Assembly (NCBI RefSeq): GCF_003258315.1
Contig: NZ_CP030032.1
Location: 2,333,804-2,397,803, forward strand
Reading direction: 5' to 3'
Length of the DNA: 64,000 bases
Source: Bradymonas sediminis
GTDB lineage: Bacteria > Myxococcota_A > Bradymonadia > Bradymonadales > Bradymonadaceae
Numbering within the stretch: the stretch's first letter is position 1; every line of letters starts with the position of its first letter. Under the pieces are notes generated by a model. The model made no database searches. It saw only the letters and a program-made list of their open reading frames with translations, and was not told where the DNA came from. This document shows positions 27,444 to 37,383 of this stretch, one piece after another. Both the position numbers and the translations under genes were made by a program.

Positions 27444-28433
27444 ATGTCTAAAGATACGCAAAATTTTCAGCGATCTGCTGCCGCAGATATGATCGCGAGC
27501 ACGGCGAACGCCGATCAGACCGTGGAGATTCCGCGGGCGGAGTTGGCCGCGATCCGACAATCCGCGTCGCTGCCCGAGATTACCGCGGCCTCACGCCCGC
27601 GCCTGGCGCCGCGGCGTGTCGCCGAGAAACCCCGAGATCGAGAGTCCACCCCTCAATTCGTGGACATCGCCCAAACCCTGGAAGCGAGCGCGGACAACGA
27701 CCCGACGCTGAGTTTTAAGCGCAAGAGCATCGAGCATATGCTCAAGCAGGACCAGCCCGCGATGAAGATCAAGAAGATGGCGGCCAAGCTGCGCAGCGCA
27801 GCGCAAGCCAAGTCAGCCCACGCCCTATCCACGCGACCGATGCCCCCGGTCAGCGCGCCCAGCGACCAGACCGAAACGCTCGAGCAAGCACCGCCCCTAG
27901 ACTTTAATGACGAAAGCCTGGCGTTCTTAGACGACGGGATGCTTCACAACATCGTGTTCAGCGGCGCCCCGCCCCATGCGTCGAATCCAGGCGGCGCGAC
28001 CGCGGCGAGGCAGGTGGCGAGTCAACGCGCCCCAGAAGCGTTCAACGCGCCCGAGCCCCCAAAAACACGCATGCCTGGGCCGGCGCGCGCCAAGGCACCG
28101 CCGCCTTCGCTCCCCACATTCGAGCCAACGCCCGTGGGTAAGCCCGCAGAGATTAGCCTCGCGCCGCCCGCGCAATTCGTCCTGCAGACGAACGACGCGC
28201 TCATCGCGACGCCTCCGGAAAGCCAGACGTCGAGCGACGCCTGCTCGGCGCCCTCGAAAAATGCCCACCCTCTCGTTATTTTATGTGCCGTGCTTGGGAT
28301 GCTCGGGATTGTCGGCGCCGTCGCCGGGCTTGTGTTTCCCGACGCCCGCTTCGCGCTGTCGCCAACTCGCCAGGCGCTGATCCTGGCCGCAGGAGCCTTG
28401 CTACTCTATCTTAGCGCGCTCCTGCGGCGTTGA
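27444..28433 (+). CDS. Pro-rich protein with two C-terminal membrane segments, function unknown
   Basis: The 329-residue protein has no signal peptide. Residues 1-270 are hydrophilic and rich in Pro, Ala, Ser and charged residues, with short segments that may fold (TLSFKRKSIEHMLKQDQ and LDFNDESLAFLDDGMLHNIV). The last 60 residues hold two membrane helices: HPLVILCAVLGMLGIVGAVAGL and a final one before LLRR. It should sit in the inner membrane with a long cytoplasmic tail that could recruit a partner. I do not recognise a family. It is convergent with pyrG with only 10 bases between stops. Confidence 0.75.
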   Translation: MSKDTQNFQRSAAADMIASTANADQTVEIPRAELAAIRQSASLPEITAASRPRLAPRRVAEKPRDRESTPQFVDIAQTLEASADNDPTLSFKRKSIEHMLKQDQPAMKIKKMAAKLRSAAQAKSAHALSTRPMPPVSAPSDQTETLEQAPPLDFNDESLAFLDDGMLHNIVFSGAPPHASNPGGATAARQVASQRAPEAFNAPEPPKTRMPGPARAKAPPPSLPTFEPTPVGKPAEISLAPPAQFVLQTNDALIATPPESQTSSDACSAPSKNAHPLVILCAVLGMLGIVGAVAGLVFPDARFALSPTRQALILAAGALLLYLSALLRR

Positions 28434-28443
28434 TTGGTCCGAT

Positions 28444-30042
28444 TTACTTAATGCAGGCCGCGATATAACTCGCGAAGAGGGGGTGCGCGTGGGTCGGGTG
28501 ACTCTGGAATTCCGGGTGGAATTGGCACGCGATAAACCACGGATGGTCCGGTAACTCGACCATCTCAACCAGAACCTCGTCCGGCGATGTTCCGCTGATC
28601 ACGAGGCCATTGGCCTCAAGCTGCTCGCGAAACGCGTTGTTGACCTCAAAGCGATGCCGATGACGCTCGCTGATCTGAATACTATTGTAGATCTCTGCTG
28701 CGCGAGAGCCCGTCTTCAGCACGCAGGGATAGGCCCCCAGGCGCATCGTACCGCCCATATCCACGACATCCTTTTGCTCAGCCATCAGCGCGATCACCGG
28801 ATGCTCGGTGTCGGGGTCAAACTCGTGGCTATCCGCGTCTTCCCAACCGCAGACATTTCGCGCGTACTCAACCACCGCCAACTGCATGCCCAGGCAGATG
28901 CCGAAGAACGGCACGTTTCGGGTGCGCGCATAGTTGATCGCCTTGACCTTGCCCTCGGTGCCCCGCTCCCCGAAGCCACCGGGAACGAGCACGCCGTCGC
29001 AGCCGTCGAGCAATGCCTCCCAATTGTCCTTCTCGAGCAACTCGGCGTCGACGAAGCGAAGGTTGACCTTGGCTTCATTCTCGATCCCGCCGTGGAACAA
29101 CGCCTCGTTCAGCGATTTATACGCATCGCTGAAATCGATATATTTGCCGACGATGGCGATCTCGACGTGGTGTTTCGGGTTCTTGATCCGGTCAACGATC
29201 CGCTCCCAATCGCTGAGGTCGGTCGCGCGCGACCAGATATTAAGCGCGTCACCCAATTCATGGTCGAGGCCCTGGGCGGCCAGCAGCAGCGGCATCTCAT
29301 AGATCGACTGGACGTCGCGCGCGGTGATGACGCGTTTGGGGTCGACATTGCAAAATAGCGCGATTTTGCGCTTAAGGTCTTCGCTGAGGTCGCGCTCGGA
29401 GCGACAAATCAGGAACTCGGGCTGGATGCCGATCTCACGCAATGCCTTTACCGAGTGCTGGGTTGGCTTGGTCTTCATCTCCTCGGCGGCCGCGATATAG
29501 AGCACGGGCGTGACGTGAATCGAGACCGAGTTGCGGTCACCGAGCTCAATGCGGGCCTGGCGAACCGCCTCCAAAAACGGCAGCGACTCGATATCCCCGA
29601 CGGTCCCGCCGACTTCGACGATGCCGATATCGGCGCCTTCGCACGCCCGGTAAATCGACTCTTTAATCTCATCAGTGATATGGGGAATCACCTGCACGGT
29701 GCGCCCCAGGTACTCGCCGCGACGCTCGCGCGAGATAACCCGGTCGTAAATCTGACCGGTCGTGAAGTTATTCGCCTTGGTCATACGGGCGGTCGTGAAA
29801 CGCTCGTAATTGCCCAAATCTAGGTCGGTCTCGGCGCCGTCATCGGTTACAAACACCTCGCCGTGTTGCAGCGGATTCATCGTCCCAGGATCGACGTTCA
29901 CGTAGGGGTCGAGCTTTACAAAAGAGACCTTCAGCCCCCGGTTCTCAAGCAGCGCTCCGAGCGCCGAGGCCGATATCCCTTTGCCGAGGCTAGACATCAC
30001 GCCGCCCGTCACGAAAATATATTTGGTCTGATTCCTAGACAT
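28444..30042 (-). CDS. pyrG: CTP synthase
   Basis: The enzyme converts UTP, ATP and glutamine to CTP, the last step of pyrimidine nucleotide synthesis. The 532-residue length is normal. The N-terminal synthetase domain has the ATP site [17 protein letters not shown] and the block [20 protein letters not shown]. The C-terminal class I glutamine amidotransferase domain has the nucleophile Cys in [10 protein letters not shown] and the His-Glu pair in the closing QFHPEF. No canonical ribosome site is obvious. It is transcribed alone on the minus strand. Confidence 0.97.
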   Translation of the reverse strand: MSRNQTKYIFVTGGVMSSLGKGISASALGALLENRGLKVSFVKLDPYVNVDPGTMNPLQHGEVFVTDDGAETDLDLGNYERFTTARMTKANNFTTGQIYDRVISRERRGEYLGRTVQVIPHITDEIKESIYRACEGADIGIVEVGGTVGDIESLPFLEAVRQARIELGDRNSVSIHVTPVLYIAAAEEMKTKPTQHSVKALREIGIQPEFLICRSERDLSEDLKRKIALFCNVDPKRVITARDVQSIYEMPLLLAAQGLDHELGDALNIWSRATDLSDWERIVDRIKNPKHHVEIAIVGKYIDFSDAYKSLNEALFHGGIENEAKVNLRFVDAELLEKDNWEALLDGCDGVLVPGGFGERGTEGKVKAINYARTRNVPFFGICLGMQLAVVEYARNVCGWEDADSHEFDPDTEHPVIALMAEQKDVVDMGGTMRLGAYPCVLKTGSRAAEIYNSIQISERHRHRFEVNNAFREQLEANGLVISGTSPDEVLVEMVELPDHPWFIACQFHPEFQSHPTHAHPLFASYIAACIK

Positions 30043-30393
30043 AATAAATCACTGCTTTTTTACGGAAGATGGGTTTCGCTCCATGCGACTGCTTCATACG
30101 ACGATATAAAGCCAAATACACACCATTGAATCACCCTCTGGTTGGAGGGCGCTTCGGGCGCTTCGTCAGTCGATGGAATGGGTAAGAAATGTTTTGTTGA
30201 ATCCCGCAAGCGCGGGTTCGCGGCACTATAGAGAGGCAGACGAGAGTTGGCAACCGATCAAAACCGATGCTCCCGCCAAATAATGAGCGCGGCACTCCGG
30301 GGATTGCCCCCAGGAGTGCCGCGCTAAAACACGTGCTCGGTTCGCGCGAATCACCGCCGGGTGGTGTCCCAGCGGCAGTTACTCACCACAAGA
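30043..30393. other. Intergenic region between pyrG and clpB
   Basis: A 351-base gap on the minus strand. It contains the long hairpin at 30286-30325 (entered separately), and the rest should hold the pyrG promoter. No ORF or RNA gene was recognised. Confidence 0.45.
30286..30325 (-). terminator. Long hairpin after clpB, possible terminator
   Basis: Outer arms AGCGCGGCACTCC and GGAGTGCCGCGCT (13 bp) enclose an inner GGGG/CCCC pair. It lies about 70 bases past the clpB stop on the minus strand. A clear T-run is missing on that side (CATTATTT follows), so it may terminate weakly or protect the mRNA end. Confidence 0.45.
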
Positions 30394-33006
30394 TTAAGCC
30401 CCTAGTTTTTCGGTCGCGCCGCTACCTTTGGCCCGAAACTCAAGAGAATCCCCATCTTCGGTCAGGTCAACATAGATGGTCTGACCCGGGACAAAGTCTC
30501 CGGCCAATAACCGCTTGGCCAGCTGATTCTGAATCTCGTTTTGCAAGACACGCTTCAGCGGGCGCGCGCCGTAGACAGGGTCAAATCCGCGGTCGCCAAG
30601 CCAATGCGTCGCAGCCTCGGAAACCTCAAGGCTGAGGTCGCGATCGCCGAGCAATTTGGCGACATAACGCAATTGGATATTGACGATATGATCCATATTC
30701 TCGCGCGTTAAGGCGTGGAAAATGATCGTGTCGTCCACTCGGTTAAGAAACTCGGGGCGGAACATCGCCTGTAATTCCTCTCGGACCAACTCTTCGGCCT
30801 TCTCGGGATCGGTCAGCGCGTGCTCCTGAATATGGTAACTGCCGACGTTCGAGGTCATGATAATGACCGTATTGCTAAAGTTGACGGTGCGCCCCTTGCC
30901 GTCGGTGAGCCGGCCGTCATCGAGGATCTGAAGCAGGATATTGAAGACATCGGGGTGCGCCTTCTCGATCTCATCAAAGAGTACGACGGTATAGGGGCGG
31001 CGGCGCACATGCTCCGTGAGATAGCCGCCCTGCTCGTAGCCGACATAGCCCGGAGGGGCGCCGATCAGGCGCGCGACCGCGTGCTTCTCCATAAACTCCG
31101 ACATATCCAGACGCACCATATTCTGTTCATCGTCGAAGAGAAATTGGGCGAGCGCCTTGGCCAACTCGGTTTTACCGACGCCGGTGGGGCCGAGAAAGAT
31201 GAAGCTACCGATGGGGCGCTCCGGGTCCTGTAGGCCACTTCGGGCGCGCCGCACCGCGTCAGATACGGCCTCAACCGCCGAGTCCTGCCCCACCACGCGC
31301 TCATGAAGACGCTCCTCCATGCTGAGCAATTTCTGCTGCTCGCTCTCCAACATTTTCTGTACCGGAATCCCGGTCCAGCGGCTGACGATCGAGGCAATAT
31401 CCTCGTCGCTGACCTCTTCGCGCAGATAACTTCCGCCAGCCTGCAATTTCTCCAGCTCCTGCTGTTGAAGTTCGAGGGCTTTTTCGGCCTCCGGCAGACG
31501 CCCGAAGCGAATCTCGGCCGCGCGATCCAATTCGCCCTTTCGCTCGGCCTGGTCGTATTCGGTGCGCAGATCATCGATGAGTTGCTTTTTATCGCGTAAA
31601 TTTTCGATGACCTCGCGCTCGCGCATCCACTGGGCTTTCATGCCGCTGGCTTCCTCGCGCAGCTCCGCGATCTCCTCGGCCAACGCCTCGCGATGCTTAA
31701 TACTCGCGGCATCCGTCTCCTTGGTGAGCGAGTGCTTCTCGATGTCCAGGGACGTAATCTGGCGCTCGATACGATCGATATCGGTCGGCAAGCTCTCGAG
31801 TTCCATCTTCACGCCGGCCGCCGCCTCATCGATCAGGTCAATCGCCTTGTCCGGAAGAAAGCGGTCGGCAACATAGCGGTCACTCAACTTCGCCGCGGCG
31901 ATAATCGACGCGTCCGAAATTCGGATCCCATGATGCACCTCGTAGCGCTCCTTTAGGCCGCGCAGAATCGTGATGGTGTCCTCGACCGTCGGCTCGTCGA
32001 CCATCACCGGCTGGAAACGGCGCTCCAACGCCGTGTCAGCCTCAATATACTTCCGATACTCATTGGTCGTGGTGGCGCCGATAGCGTGCAACTCGCCGCG
32101 AGCGAGCGCCGGCTTGAGCATATTAGACGCGTCCATCGAGCCCTCCGCCGCGCCCGCACCAACAAGGGTGTGAAGCTCGTCGATAAAGACGATAATCTGC
32201 CCCTGCGCAGCGTCAATCTCGCGCAGCACCGCTTTGAGACGGTCCTCAAACTCACCGCGAAACTTCGCTCCCGCGACCAATGCGCCCAGGTCGAGGGCAT
32301 GCACACGCTTATTCTTGATGCTCTCGGGCACATCTCCGGCCGCGATACGCAACGCAATTCCCTCGACGATGGCAGTCTTGCCAACACCGGGCTCGCCGAT
32401 CAGCACCGGGTTATTCTTCGTGCGCCGGCTTAAGACCTGCAGCGAGCGCCGAATCTCGGCGTCTCGACCGATGACCGGGTCGAGCTTGCCCAGCCGCGCA
32501 AGCTCGGTGAGATCACGCGTGTACTTCTCGAGGGTTTGATATTTACCCTCCGGGTCGACATCGGTCACCCGCTGAGAGCCACGCACCTCCTTCATGGCGT
32601 GGAGCGTGTTGTCACGCGTGACTCCCTGCTCGCGCAGCATCGCGCCGGTCGTTTCCTTGGCGTCGGTCAACGCCAACAGAAGATGTTCGGTGGAGACATA
32701 CTCATCACCCAGTTTATCCGCTTCTTTCTGGGCGCTGCTCATCACCTCGGCGAGGGCGGAGGAAATCCCAAGACGGCCACCTTCGACACGCCCCAGACGG
32801 TCCAACTCACGCGCTACCGCCGACTCAAGCCGTTCAGTAGGCACCCCAATCTTCTCGATGATCGGCACGACGATGCCATCGCGCTGCGCGAGCAGTGCGC
32901 TCAGCAAATGCACCGGGCGAACCTCGGCATGCTTGCGCGCATCCGCCAAATCCTGAGCTTCAACAACGGCTTCACGCGACTTAATCGTAAATTTTTCAGT
33001 TCTCAT
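30394..33006 (-). CDS. clpB: ATP-dependent disaggregase ClpB
   Basis: ClpB is a hexameric AAA+ chaperone that pulls apart protein aggregates with DnaK. The 870-residue protein has the N-terminal ClpN repeats, the first AAA+ domain with [15 protein letters not shown], the long coiled-coil middle domain (residues about 410-525, with many Glu and Lys), and the second AAA+ domain with [15 protein letters not shown] and the Walker B VLFDEIEK. The middle domain identifies ClpB rather than ClpA or ClpC. AGGAGGG just upstream supports the start. A heat-shock promoter is expected, but I could not recognise a sigma-32 match. Confidence 0.96.
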   Translation of the reverse strand: MRTEKFTIKSREAVVEAQDLADARKHAEVRPVHLLSALLAQRDGIVVPIIEKIGVPTERLESAVARELDRLGRVEGGRLGISSALAEVMSSAQKEADKLGDEYVSTEHLLLALTDAKETTGAMLREQGVTRDNTLHAMKEVRGSQRVTDVDPEGKYQTLEKYTRDLTELARLGKLDPVIGRDAEIRRSLQVLSRRTKNNPVLIGEPGVGKTAIVEGIALRIAAGDVPESIKNKRVHALDLGALVAGAKFRGEFEDRLKAVLREIDAAQGQIIVFIDELHTLVGAGAAEGSMDASNMLKPALARGELHAIGATTTNEYRKYIEADTALERRFQPVMVDEPTVEDTITILRGLKERYEVHHGIRISDASIIAAAKLSDRYVADRFLPDKAIDLIDEAAAGVKMELESLPTDIDRIERQITSLDIEKHSLTKETDAASIKHREALAEEIAELREEASGMKAQWMREREVIENLRDKKQLIDDLRTEYDQAERKGELDRAAEIRFGRLPEAEKALELQQQELEKLQAGGSYLREEVSDEDIASIVSRWTGIPVQKMLESEQQKLLSMEERLHERVVGQDSAVEAVSDAVRRARSGLQDPERPIGSFIFLGPTGVGKTELAKALAQFLFDDEQNMVRLDMSEFMEKHAVARLIGAPPGYVGYEQGGYLTEHVRRRPYTVVLFDEIEKAHPDVFNILLQILDDGRLTDGKGRTVNFSNTVIIMTSNVGSYHIQEHALTDPEKAEELVREELQAMFRPEFLNRVDDTIIFHALTRENMDHIVNIQLRYVAKLLGDRDLSLEVSEAATHWLGDRGFDPVYGARPLKRVLQNEIQNQLAKRLLAGDFVPGQTIYVDLTEDGDSLEFRAKGSGATEKLGA

Positions 33007-33459
33007 TGAACCCTCCTAAATAACTCTATACCCGCTCAATCCATCAGTGTTCTTCAATTTGTGCCCGCCGCCGAGTCCAAAGACGCGACCAAAGTGGGCG
33101 CAGCGTTACCCGGACAGGCCATCTTCAGGGAGCATGTCACCAGGTTTATTGCGTTCAACGATGAATGATGGGTTTGGAAAATTGACCACGGATTCCGGGG
33201 AAACCCCGGCCGCAACGGCGTTTATTCGGGTCAACAATAGACACGACCCGCAGCGAGTCAAACCACTGAATATCTTTTCATTCAAACCACCAATCCAACG
33301 CGATATCCGGCGCGCAAAAGCGGTCGGGTTATTGCGTGTAAGATAACATCAATCATGCTAAAAACCGTGCAGCTCCCGTGAAGTGGCCCGCAACCCGTTG
33401 TATCGATAGATTGCAGGGCCCTGTCGCGGACTCAACTATCACCTAATTAGGAGGTCACT
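33007..33459. other. Divergent intergenic region, no gene seen
   Basis: A 453-base gap between clpB (minus) and the FMN reductase gene (plus). A plus-strand frame at 33047-33346 has low-complexity, Pro- and Arg-rich translation and no ribosome site, so it is not accepted. No CIRCE element (GCACTC-N9-GAGTGC) was seen. The right end carries the strong ribosome site AGGAGGT for the next gene. Confidence 0.5.
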
Positions 33460-34026
33460 ATGTTAAACCTACAAGTCATCGTCGTCAGCACCCGCCCGGG
33501 TCGCAAAGGACCGTTGGTCGCCGACTGGTTCCTGGAGATCGCCAAGAAAAGCCCGCATTTCGAGGTCGAGTTGGTCGACCTCGCCGAGGTCAACCTGCCT
33601 CTTTTTGACGAAGCAAATCATCCCCGCCAGCAAAAATACGAGCACGAACATACGAAGCGCTGGAGCGAAATCGTCGACCGCGGCGATGCGTACGTCTTCG
33701 TGACCCCCGAATATAACTATGGCACCCCACCGTCATTGACGAACGCCCTGACCTACCTGGGTTATGAGTGGAGTTATAAGCCCGCCGCCTTCGTTAGCTA
33801 TGGCGGTGTGTCCGGCGGAACCCGCTCCGTGGAGTCCACCAAGAGCATCCTCACGACGCTCGGCGTGATGCCCCTGCCGCAGGCGGTAGCGCTGCCCTTC
33901 TTCGGCAAATCGATCGACGCGGAAACAAACGAATTCGCCCCCGCGGAAAGACAGTCGGAAGCCGCCACAAAGGTGCTCGACGAACTTGCACGCTGGGCGA
34001 AGGCGCTTAAGCCCATGCGCGCCTAA
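33460..34026 (+). CDS. NADPH-dependent FMN reductase family protein
   Basis: AGGAGGT five to six bases before ATG gives a strong start. The 188-residue protein has a flavodoxin-like fold: the phosphate-binding loop VSTRPGRKG near the N-terminus binds FMN phosphate, and the block TPEYNYGTPPSLTNAL is the family signature for flavin and dimer contact. Such enzymes reduce quinones, azo dyes, chromate or flavins with NAD(P)H. The physiological substrate cannot be given. It is a single-gene unit closed by a perfect hairpin. Confidence 0.93.
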   Translation: MLNLQVIVVSTRPGRKGPLVADWFLEIAKKSPHFEVELVDLAEVNLPLFDEANHPRQQKYEHEHTKRWSEIVDRGDAYVFVTPEYNYGTPPSLTNALTYLGYEWSYKPAAFVSYGGVSGGTRSVESTKSILTTLGVMPLPQAVALPFFGKSIDAETNEFAPAERQSEAATKVLDELARWAKALKPMRA

Positions 34027-34050
34027 GGCAGAACATTAAAAGCATCGCTT

Positions 34051-34098
34051 GAAAGAGCAAAGGCCGCCCCGGCTATCCGGGGCGGCCTTTGCTCTTTC
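34051..34098. terminator. Bidirectional hairpin terminator
   Basis: A 22-bp perfect stem starting GAAAGAGCAAAGGCC with a CTAT loop. The arms end in AAAG/CTTT stretches in place of a free T-run, so the unpaired U-tract is short. Position between convergent genes supports a terminator. Confidence 0.78.
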
Positions 34099-34178
34099 GG
34101 ACCTCGATAATTAGGCACCGAGCAAATCAGCGCGTTTTGTTTCGAGCGGGCGCGCAAATCGCGCCAACGCATCTTCGG

Positions 34179-34718
34179 TTAAAACGCCATCGCAGCGCGC
34201 ACCCGCCCCAGACCAAGTTGACTGGCGACGTCATCCGGACGCCCGTTTGCGCGCGTCTCCTCGAATTTCCGAAAGAGCAACTCCGTGAATTGCTCCATCG
34301 ATTGGTCGTCGAACTCAAGCTCTTCCAAACACACCGAGTGCAGCTTCAGGGCGAGTTGGCGCAGCGGCTCAAACCCCGCCTCGACCTGCCCCACCAACAC
34401 ACTCTCGAAGGCCGTGAGGGCAGCGCGAAACTCCTGCCGAGACATCAACTGTAGCGCGCGGCAATAATGAGCAAAGCGCTGCGACTCCCCGCCGGTATAT
34501 TTGCCGCTTACGTACACGAGCGCCTGGCGCAACGAGCGCTCCGACAGGGGCGCGGTATCATGGCCAAGCGCCGCCAAGGTTTGCCGCGCAACCTCGCTCA
34601 AACGCGCGTCGATATATTGCTGGGTCTTAAGCGCGGCGCGCCTCTCGGCCGCCGTCACGCTGAGAGACTCGAGATTTTGCGAATAATCCTGACCACAGTC
34701 GACCTGGTGGTTCAACAT
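34179..34718 (-). CDS. Small helical protein of unknown function
   Basis: AAGGAG six bases before the ATG makes this a credible gene. The 179-residue protein is predicted to be mostly helical and soluble, with no signal peptide and no membrane segment. The middle (ESQRFAHYCRALQLMSRQEF and ALTAFESVLVGQVEAGFEPL) resembles a TPR-like pair of helices, but the match is too weak for a family name. There are few Cys and no catalytic motif. It lies alone on its strand. Confidence 0.65.
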   Translation of the reverse strand: MLNHQVDCGQDYSQNLESLSVTAAERRAALKTQQYIDARLSEVARQTLAALGHDTAPLSERSLRQALVYVSGKYTGGESQRFAHYCRALQLMSRQEFRAALTAFESVLVGQVEAGFEPLRQLALKLHSVCLEELEFDDQSMEQFTELLFRKFEETRANGRPDDVASQLGLGRVRAAMAF

Positions 34719-34930
34719 AAACTGCTCCTTTACCTACAAATTTCAACCTGGGCATCCGGGCGCAAAGGTGCACATCCACACGTCAAACGCGCAACGGGAT
34801 ACCGGGATACCGCCCACGCGCGCATTGTGGCACGCACCGGCCAGCATCATAACAATCTCAACGGAGCGGAGAGGCGCAGCCGAGGTTCACGAAACAAAGG
34901 CCGTAAACCTGCGATCACGAGCGCTCTCGC

Positions 34931-35332
34931 TCAGGCGAAAATTGCGATTTGTGGGTCTGAATTTTTAGGAGCAATTCGATAGATTGGAATATCCGCGAAT
35001 TCCGAGCGAAGGTCCGGCTGGAGCGGCGCTTCGAGTCGGCTCGGCGCGGAGATATGCGTCGATGAAAACGCGCGCGCGCCTGGGAGAATAAACGCCCAGG
35101 CGCCCCCAAAGTTCGACCTTACGCTCGGCGCAAGGTAGGCCTGCAACGTGGAATGGTCGGCTTGAGGGGTCTGATGGCAATTCGAGGGCTGGGCGCCATA
35201 GGATTTCGGCGCGCACGACGAGGCCCTTGAGTCAGCGAGGGCGCTGGCCATTAAGCAAAGCACGCCCGCAGCGATAACAATCGCCAGGTTTAGCCCTTTC
35301 CAGGCCGCGGGTTTTTGCTTAAATGGCTCCAT
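34931..35332 (-). CDS. Putative small exported protein
   Basis: The frame from ATG 35332 (MEPFKQ) codes for a basic N-terminus and a hydrophobic segment (LNLAIVIAAGVLCLMASALA) that reads as a signal peptide or anchor, followed by about 100 residues with two Cys and many Ser, Pro and Ala. A GTG three codons upstream is possible. There is no strong ribosome site and no recognised domain. The signal-like N-terminus is the main reason for keeping it; it could still be a chance frame. Confidence 0.4.
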   Translation of the reverse strand: MEPFKQKPAAWKGLNLAIVIAAGVLCLMASALADSRASSCAPKSYGAQPSNCHQTPQADHSTLQAYLAPSVRSNFGGAWAFILPGARAFSSTHISAPSRLEAPLQPDLRSEFADIPIYRIAPKNSDPQIAIFA

Positions 35333-35447
35333 CTCACTCACTCGTGGACTATCAAATCACCTTCGAAATCACGCGTCTACAAAATCGTCACGTCATCAAA
35401 ACGGCCGTCCCGGGATTTTCATTCCCCAGGAACCAAAATAAATACGA

Positions 35448-37094
35448 CTACGCGCTTTTCTTTTCAATCTTCGCCATTGCCCGCTCCGCAAGCGCTGTAA
35501 TCGTCAGCGATGGATTCACCCCTGGATTCGCCGAAACCGCAGATCCGTCAACGACATACAGCCCCTCATAGCCATGCACGCGATGCTCCGCGTCGATCAC
35601 ACCGGACTGCGCGTCTTCGCCCATGCAACACCCGCCAAGAATATGCGCCGTGGTCGGAGTGCCCATCAAAGTCTCCGTAAGCAGCCCCATCGTCACGCCG
35701 CCGACCTTCTTGGCCCAGCGCCGCGCCAAGTCGGTCGCTTCGGGCATAAACGCAGATGGAGCGCGCGCAGGGTCATCGAGCTTCGACACCAAACCGCGCG
35801 CAAACCCCGTGTAAACGCTGCGGCCGAGACGAAACGACAACGTACTCTCAAGCGTGCGCATATATAAGAGGATTTGGGTGCGCTTCGACCAATCCGTGGT
35901 CAGCATCGCCCTGGCCCACAAGCGCGGCTGGCGCGCAAAACCGCCAGCGACCTGGGCGAACCGCCCGAAGATATTCTCTGAGGGCGCGTGCGGAAGCGCC
36001 AGCAGGCGGAAGAAGTCCGACCCCGCCCCGTAGCGCACCGGCTCGATGTGGCTGTGCTCGTCGGTATGCAGAATCGATGTGATCGCGACCCCGCGCGACA
36101 TATCATCCCCATTATCGGGATGAATGACGCCTAAAAGCGCCTCGTTATTGGTGCGCACCGCGTCACCCACCCGCGGGGACAACCCCGGCAATCCGTCCGG
36201 GTCCTCCCGCAACTTCAGCAGCAGCGGCACGGTCCCCATCACACCACCGGCGAAGATCACCCGCCTGGCCCGGTAGGTAATCGCGGGCTCGGATTTATCG
36301 AGCGACGGCTCGGTCTCCACGCGATACCCGCCATTTTTGCGCGGGCGCACTGCGGTCACCTCGCGCTCGGCCTCAATCCTGAGCCCCTGACGCTCGGCCA
36401 GCCATAGATAATTATAGTCCAGCGTATTCTTGGCATTATACGGGCACCCGGTCATGCACTGGCCGCATTCAATACAACCGGTACGCGTGGGGCCCTCGCC
36501 GTCGAAATAAGGGTCCTCCACCTCGACCCCGGGCTCCCCAAAATACACCGCCACGTCGGTCTTCTCGAACCGGTCCCCTCGCCCGATATCCTCGGCGATC
36601 TCCGCCAGTATATCCTCCGCGTGGCTATGCCCGGGGTAGCGAGTCGCGCCGAGCATGCGCCGAGCTGTGCCATAGTGCTCCTGGAGCTCGGATTGCCAGC
36701 CATCCTCGCTCAAATGCGCCCAGGATTCGGCGTTAAAAAAGCCCTCCGTCGGCGTGGGCAAGGTATTCGCGTACACCAGGGAGCCGCCGCCAACCCCCAC
36801 ACCATGCATGATCGTGATATGCTTCAGGAAGCTCATCTGAAACAGCCCTTTCATGCCCACCTGCGGCTTCCAAAGCCAGCGCCGCACATCCCAGTTGGTC
36901 TCCGGGAAATCCTCGGGCGCGAATCTGCGCCCCTTCTCGATGCACAGCACCTTATAGCCCTTCTCGACAAGTCGCAGCGCGGACACACTCCCGCCAAACC
37001 CCGAACCTATAATGATCCAATCCCACTCGACTTCCGCGGGGTTTGAGCCGCCCTTACCCACACCTTTACCGCTCCCTGCGCTAAAACCTTTCAC
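35448..37094 (-). CDS. GMC family FAD-dependent oxidoreductase
   Basis: A GTG start at 37094 has AGGAG eight bases upstream and is preferred over the track-length frame to 37214. The 548 residues begin with the FAD dinucleotide fold IIIGSGFGGSVSALRLVEKG. A Cys-rich segment CIECGQCMTGCPYNAKNT follows near residue 205, as in cholesterol-oxidase-like GMC enzymes. The C-terminal block GLYVVDGSAVSANPGVNPSL is the GMC signature holding the active-site region. The substrate is probably an alcohol or sterol-like compound. It is divergent from lexA. Confidence 0.88.
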   Translation of the reverse strand: MKGFSAGSGKGVGKGGSNPAEVEWDWIIIGSGFGGSVSALRLVEKGYKVLCIEKGRRFAPEDFPETNWDVRRWLWKPQVGMKGLFQMSFLKHITIMHGVGVGGGSLVYANTLPTPTEGFFNAESWAHLSEDGWQSELQEHYGTARRMLGATRYPGHSHAEDILAEIAEDIGRGDRFEKTDVAVYFGEPGVEVEDPYFDGEGPTRTGCIECGQCMTGCPYNAKNTLDYNYLWLAERQGLRIEAEREVTAVRPRKNGGYRVETEPSLDKSEPAITYRARRVIFAGGVMGTVPLLLKLREDPDGLPGLSPRVGDAVRTNNEALLGVIHPDNGDDMSRGVAITSILHTDEHSHIEPVRYGAGSDFFRLLALPHAPSENIFGRFAQVAGGFARQPRLWARAMLTTDWSKRTQILLYMRTLESTLSFRLGRSVYTGFARGLVSKLDDPARAPSAFMPEATDLARRWAKKVGGVTMGLLTETLMGTPTTAHILGGCCMGEDAQSGVIDAEHRVHGYEGLYVVDGSAVSANPGVNPSLTITALAERAMAKIEKKSA

Positions 37095-37262
37095 AAACAC
37101 CACTCCTTCAAGACTGAAAACTAAGGACAAACGACCCGCGAAAACGCTAGCAGAACGCCCCGCCGATGCAACCGCCGGCAATGCTAAACACCCCCAGGTG
37201 TGCGGCCAGGCCATTCGACCATTAACTTAAATCTGAAAAATATCTTGACTCAAGCGCGGACG

Positions 37263-37291
37263 TTGACACCTTTACACTCGTTCAGTAGATT
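37263..37291 (+). promoter_or_regulatory. Predicted sigma-70 promoter of lexA
   Basis: -35 TTGACA (37263-37268, perfect) and -10 TAGATT (37286-37291, four of six) are separated by exactly 17 bases. Transcription would start near 37298, about 85 bases before the lexA ATG. Confidence 0.65.
37270..37286 (+). promoter_or_regulatory. Predicted LexA-binding site 1
   Basis: CTTTACACTCGTTCAGT matches 15 of 17 positions of the myxococcal LexA motif as I remember it (CTRHAMRYBYGTTCAGS). It covers the spacer of the predicted promoter, where bound LexA would block RNA polymerase and autoregulate. Confidence 0.6.
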
Positions 37292-37305
37292 CACGCATGT
37301 TCAGG
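37289..37305 (+). promoter_or_regulatory. Predicted LexA-binding site 2
   Basis: ATTCACGCATGTTCAGG matches 14 of 17 positions of the same motif, with the GTTCAG core intact. It covers the -10 and start region, 19 bases after the first site, so both sites would lie on the same face region of DNA in tandem. Confidence 0.5.
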
Positions 37306-37383
37306 CGCTTCTCCCAACCCCGGGCTAAGCACGCACTAAACTCCGACCGAAACTCGGTTTAAGATAAGATAGGGTATGATAAA

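Noticed and set aside
33047-33346. A 99-residue plus-strand frame upstream of the FMN reductase gene
   Set aside because: No ribosome site, low-complexity Pro/Arg translation, no motif.
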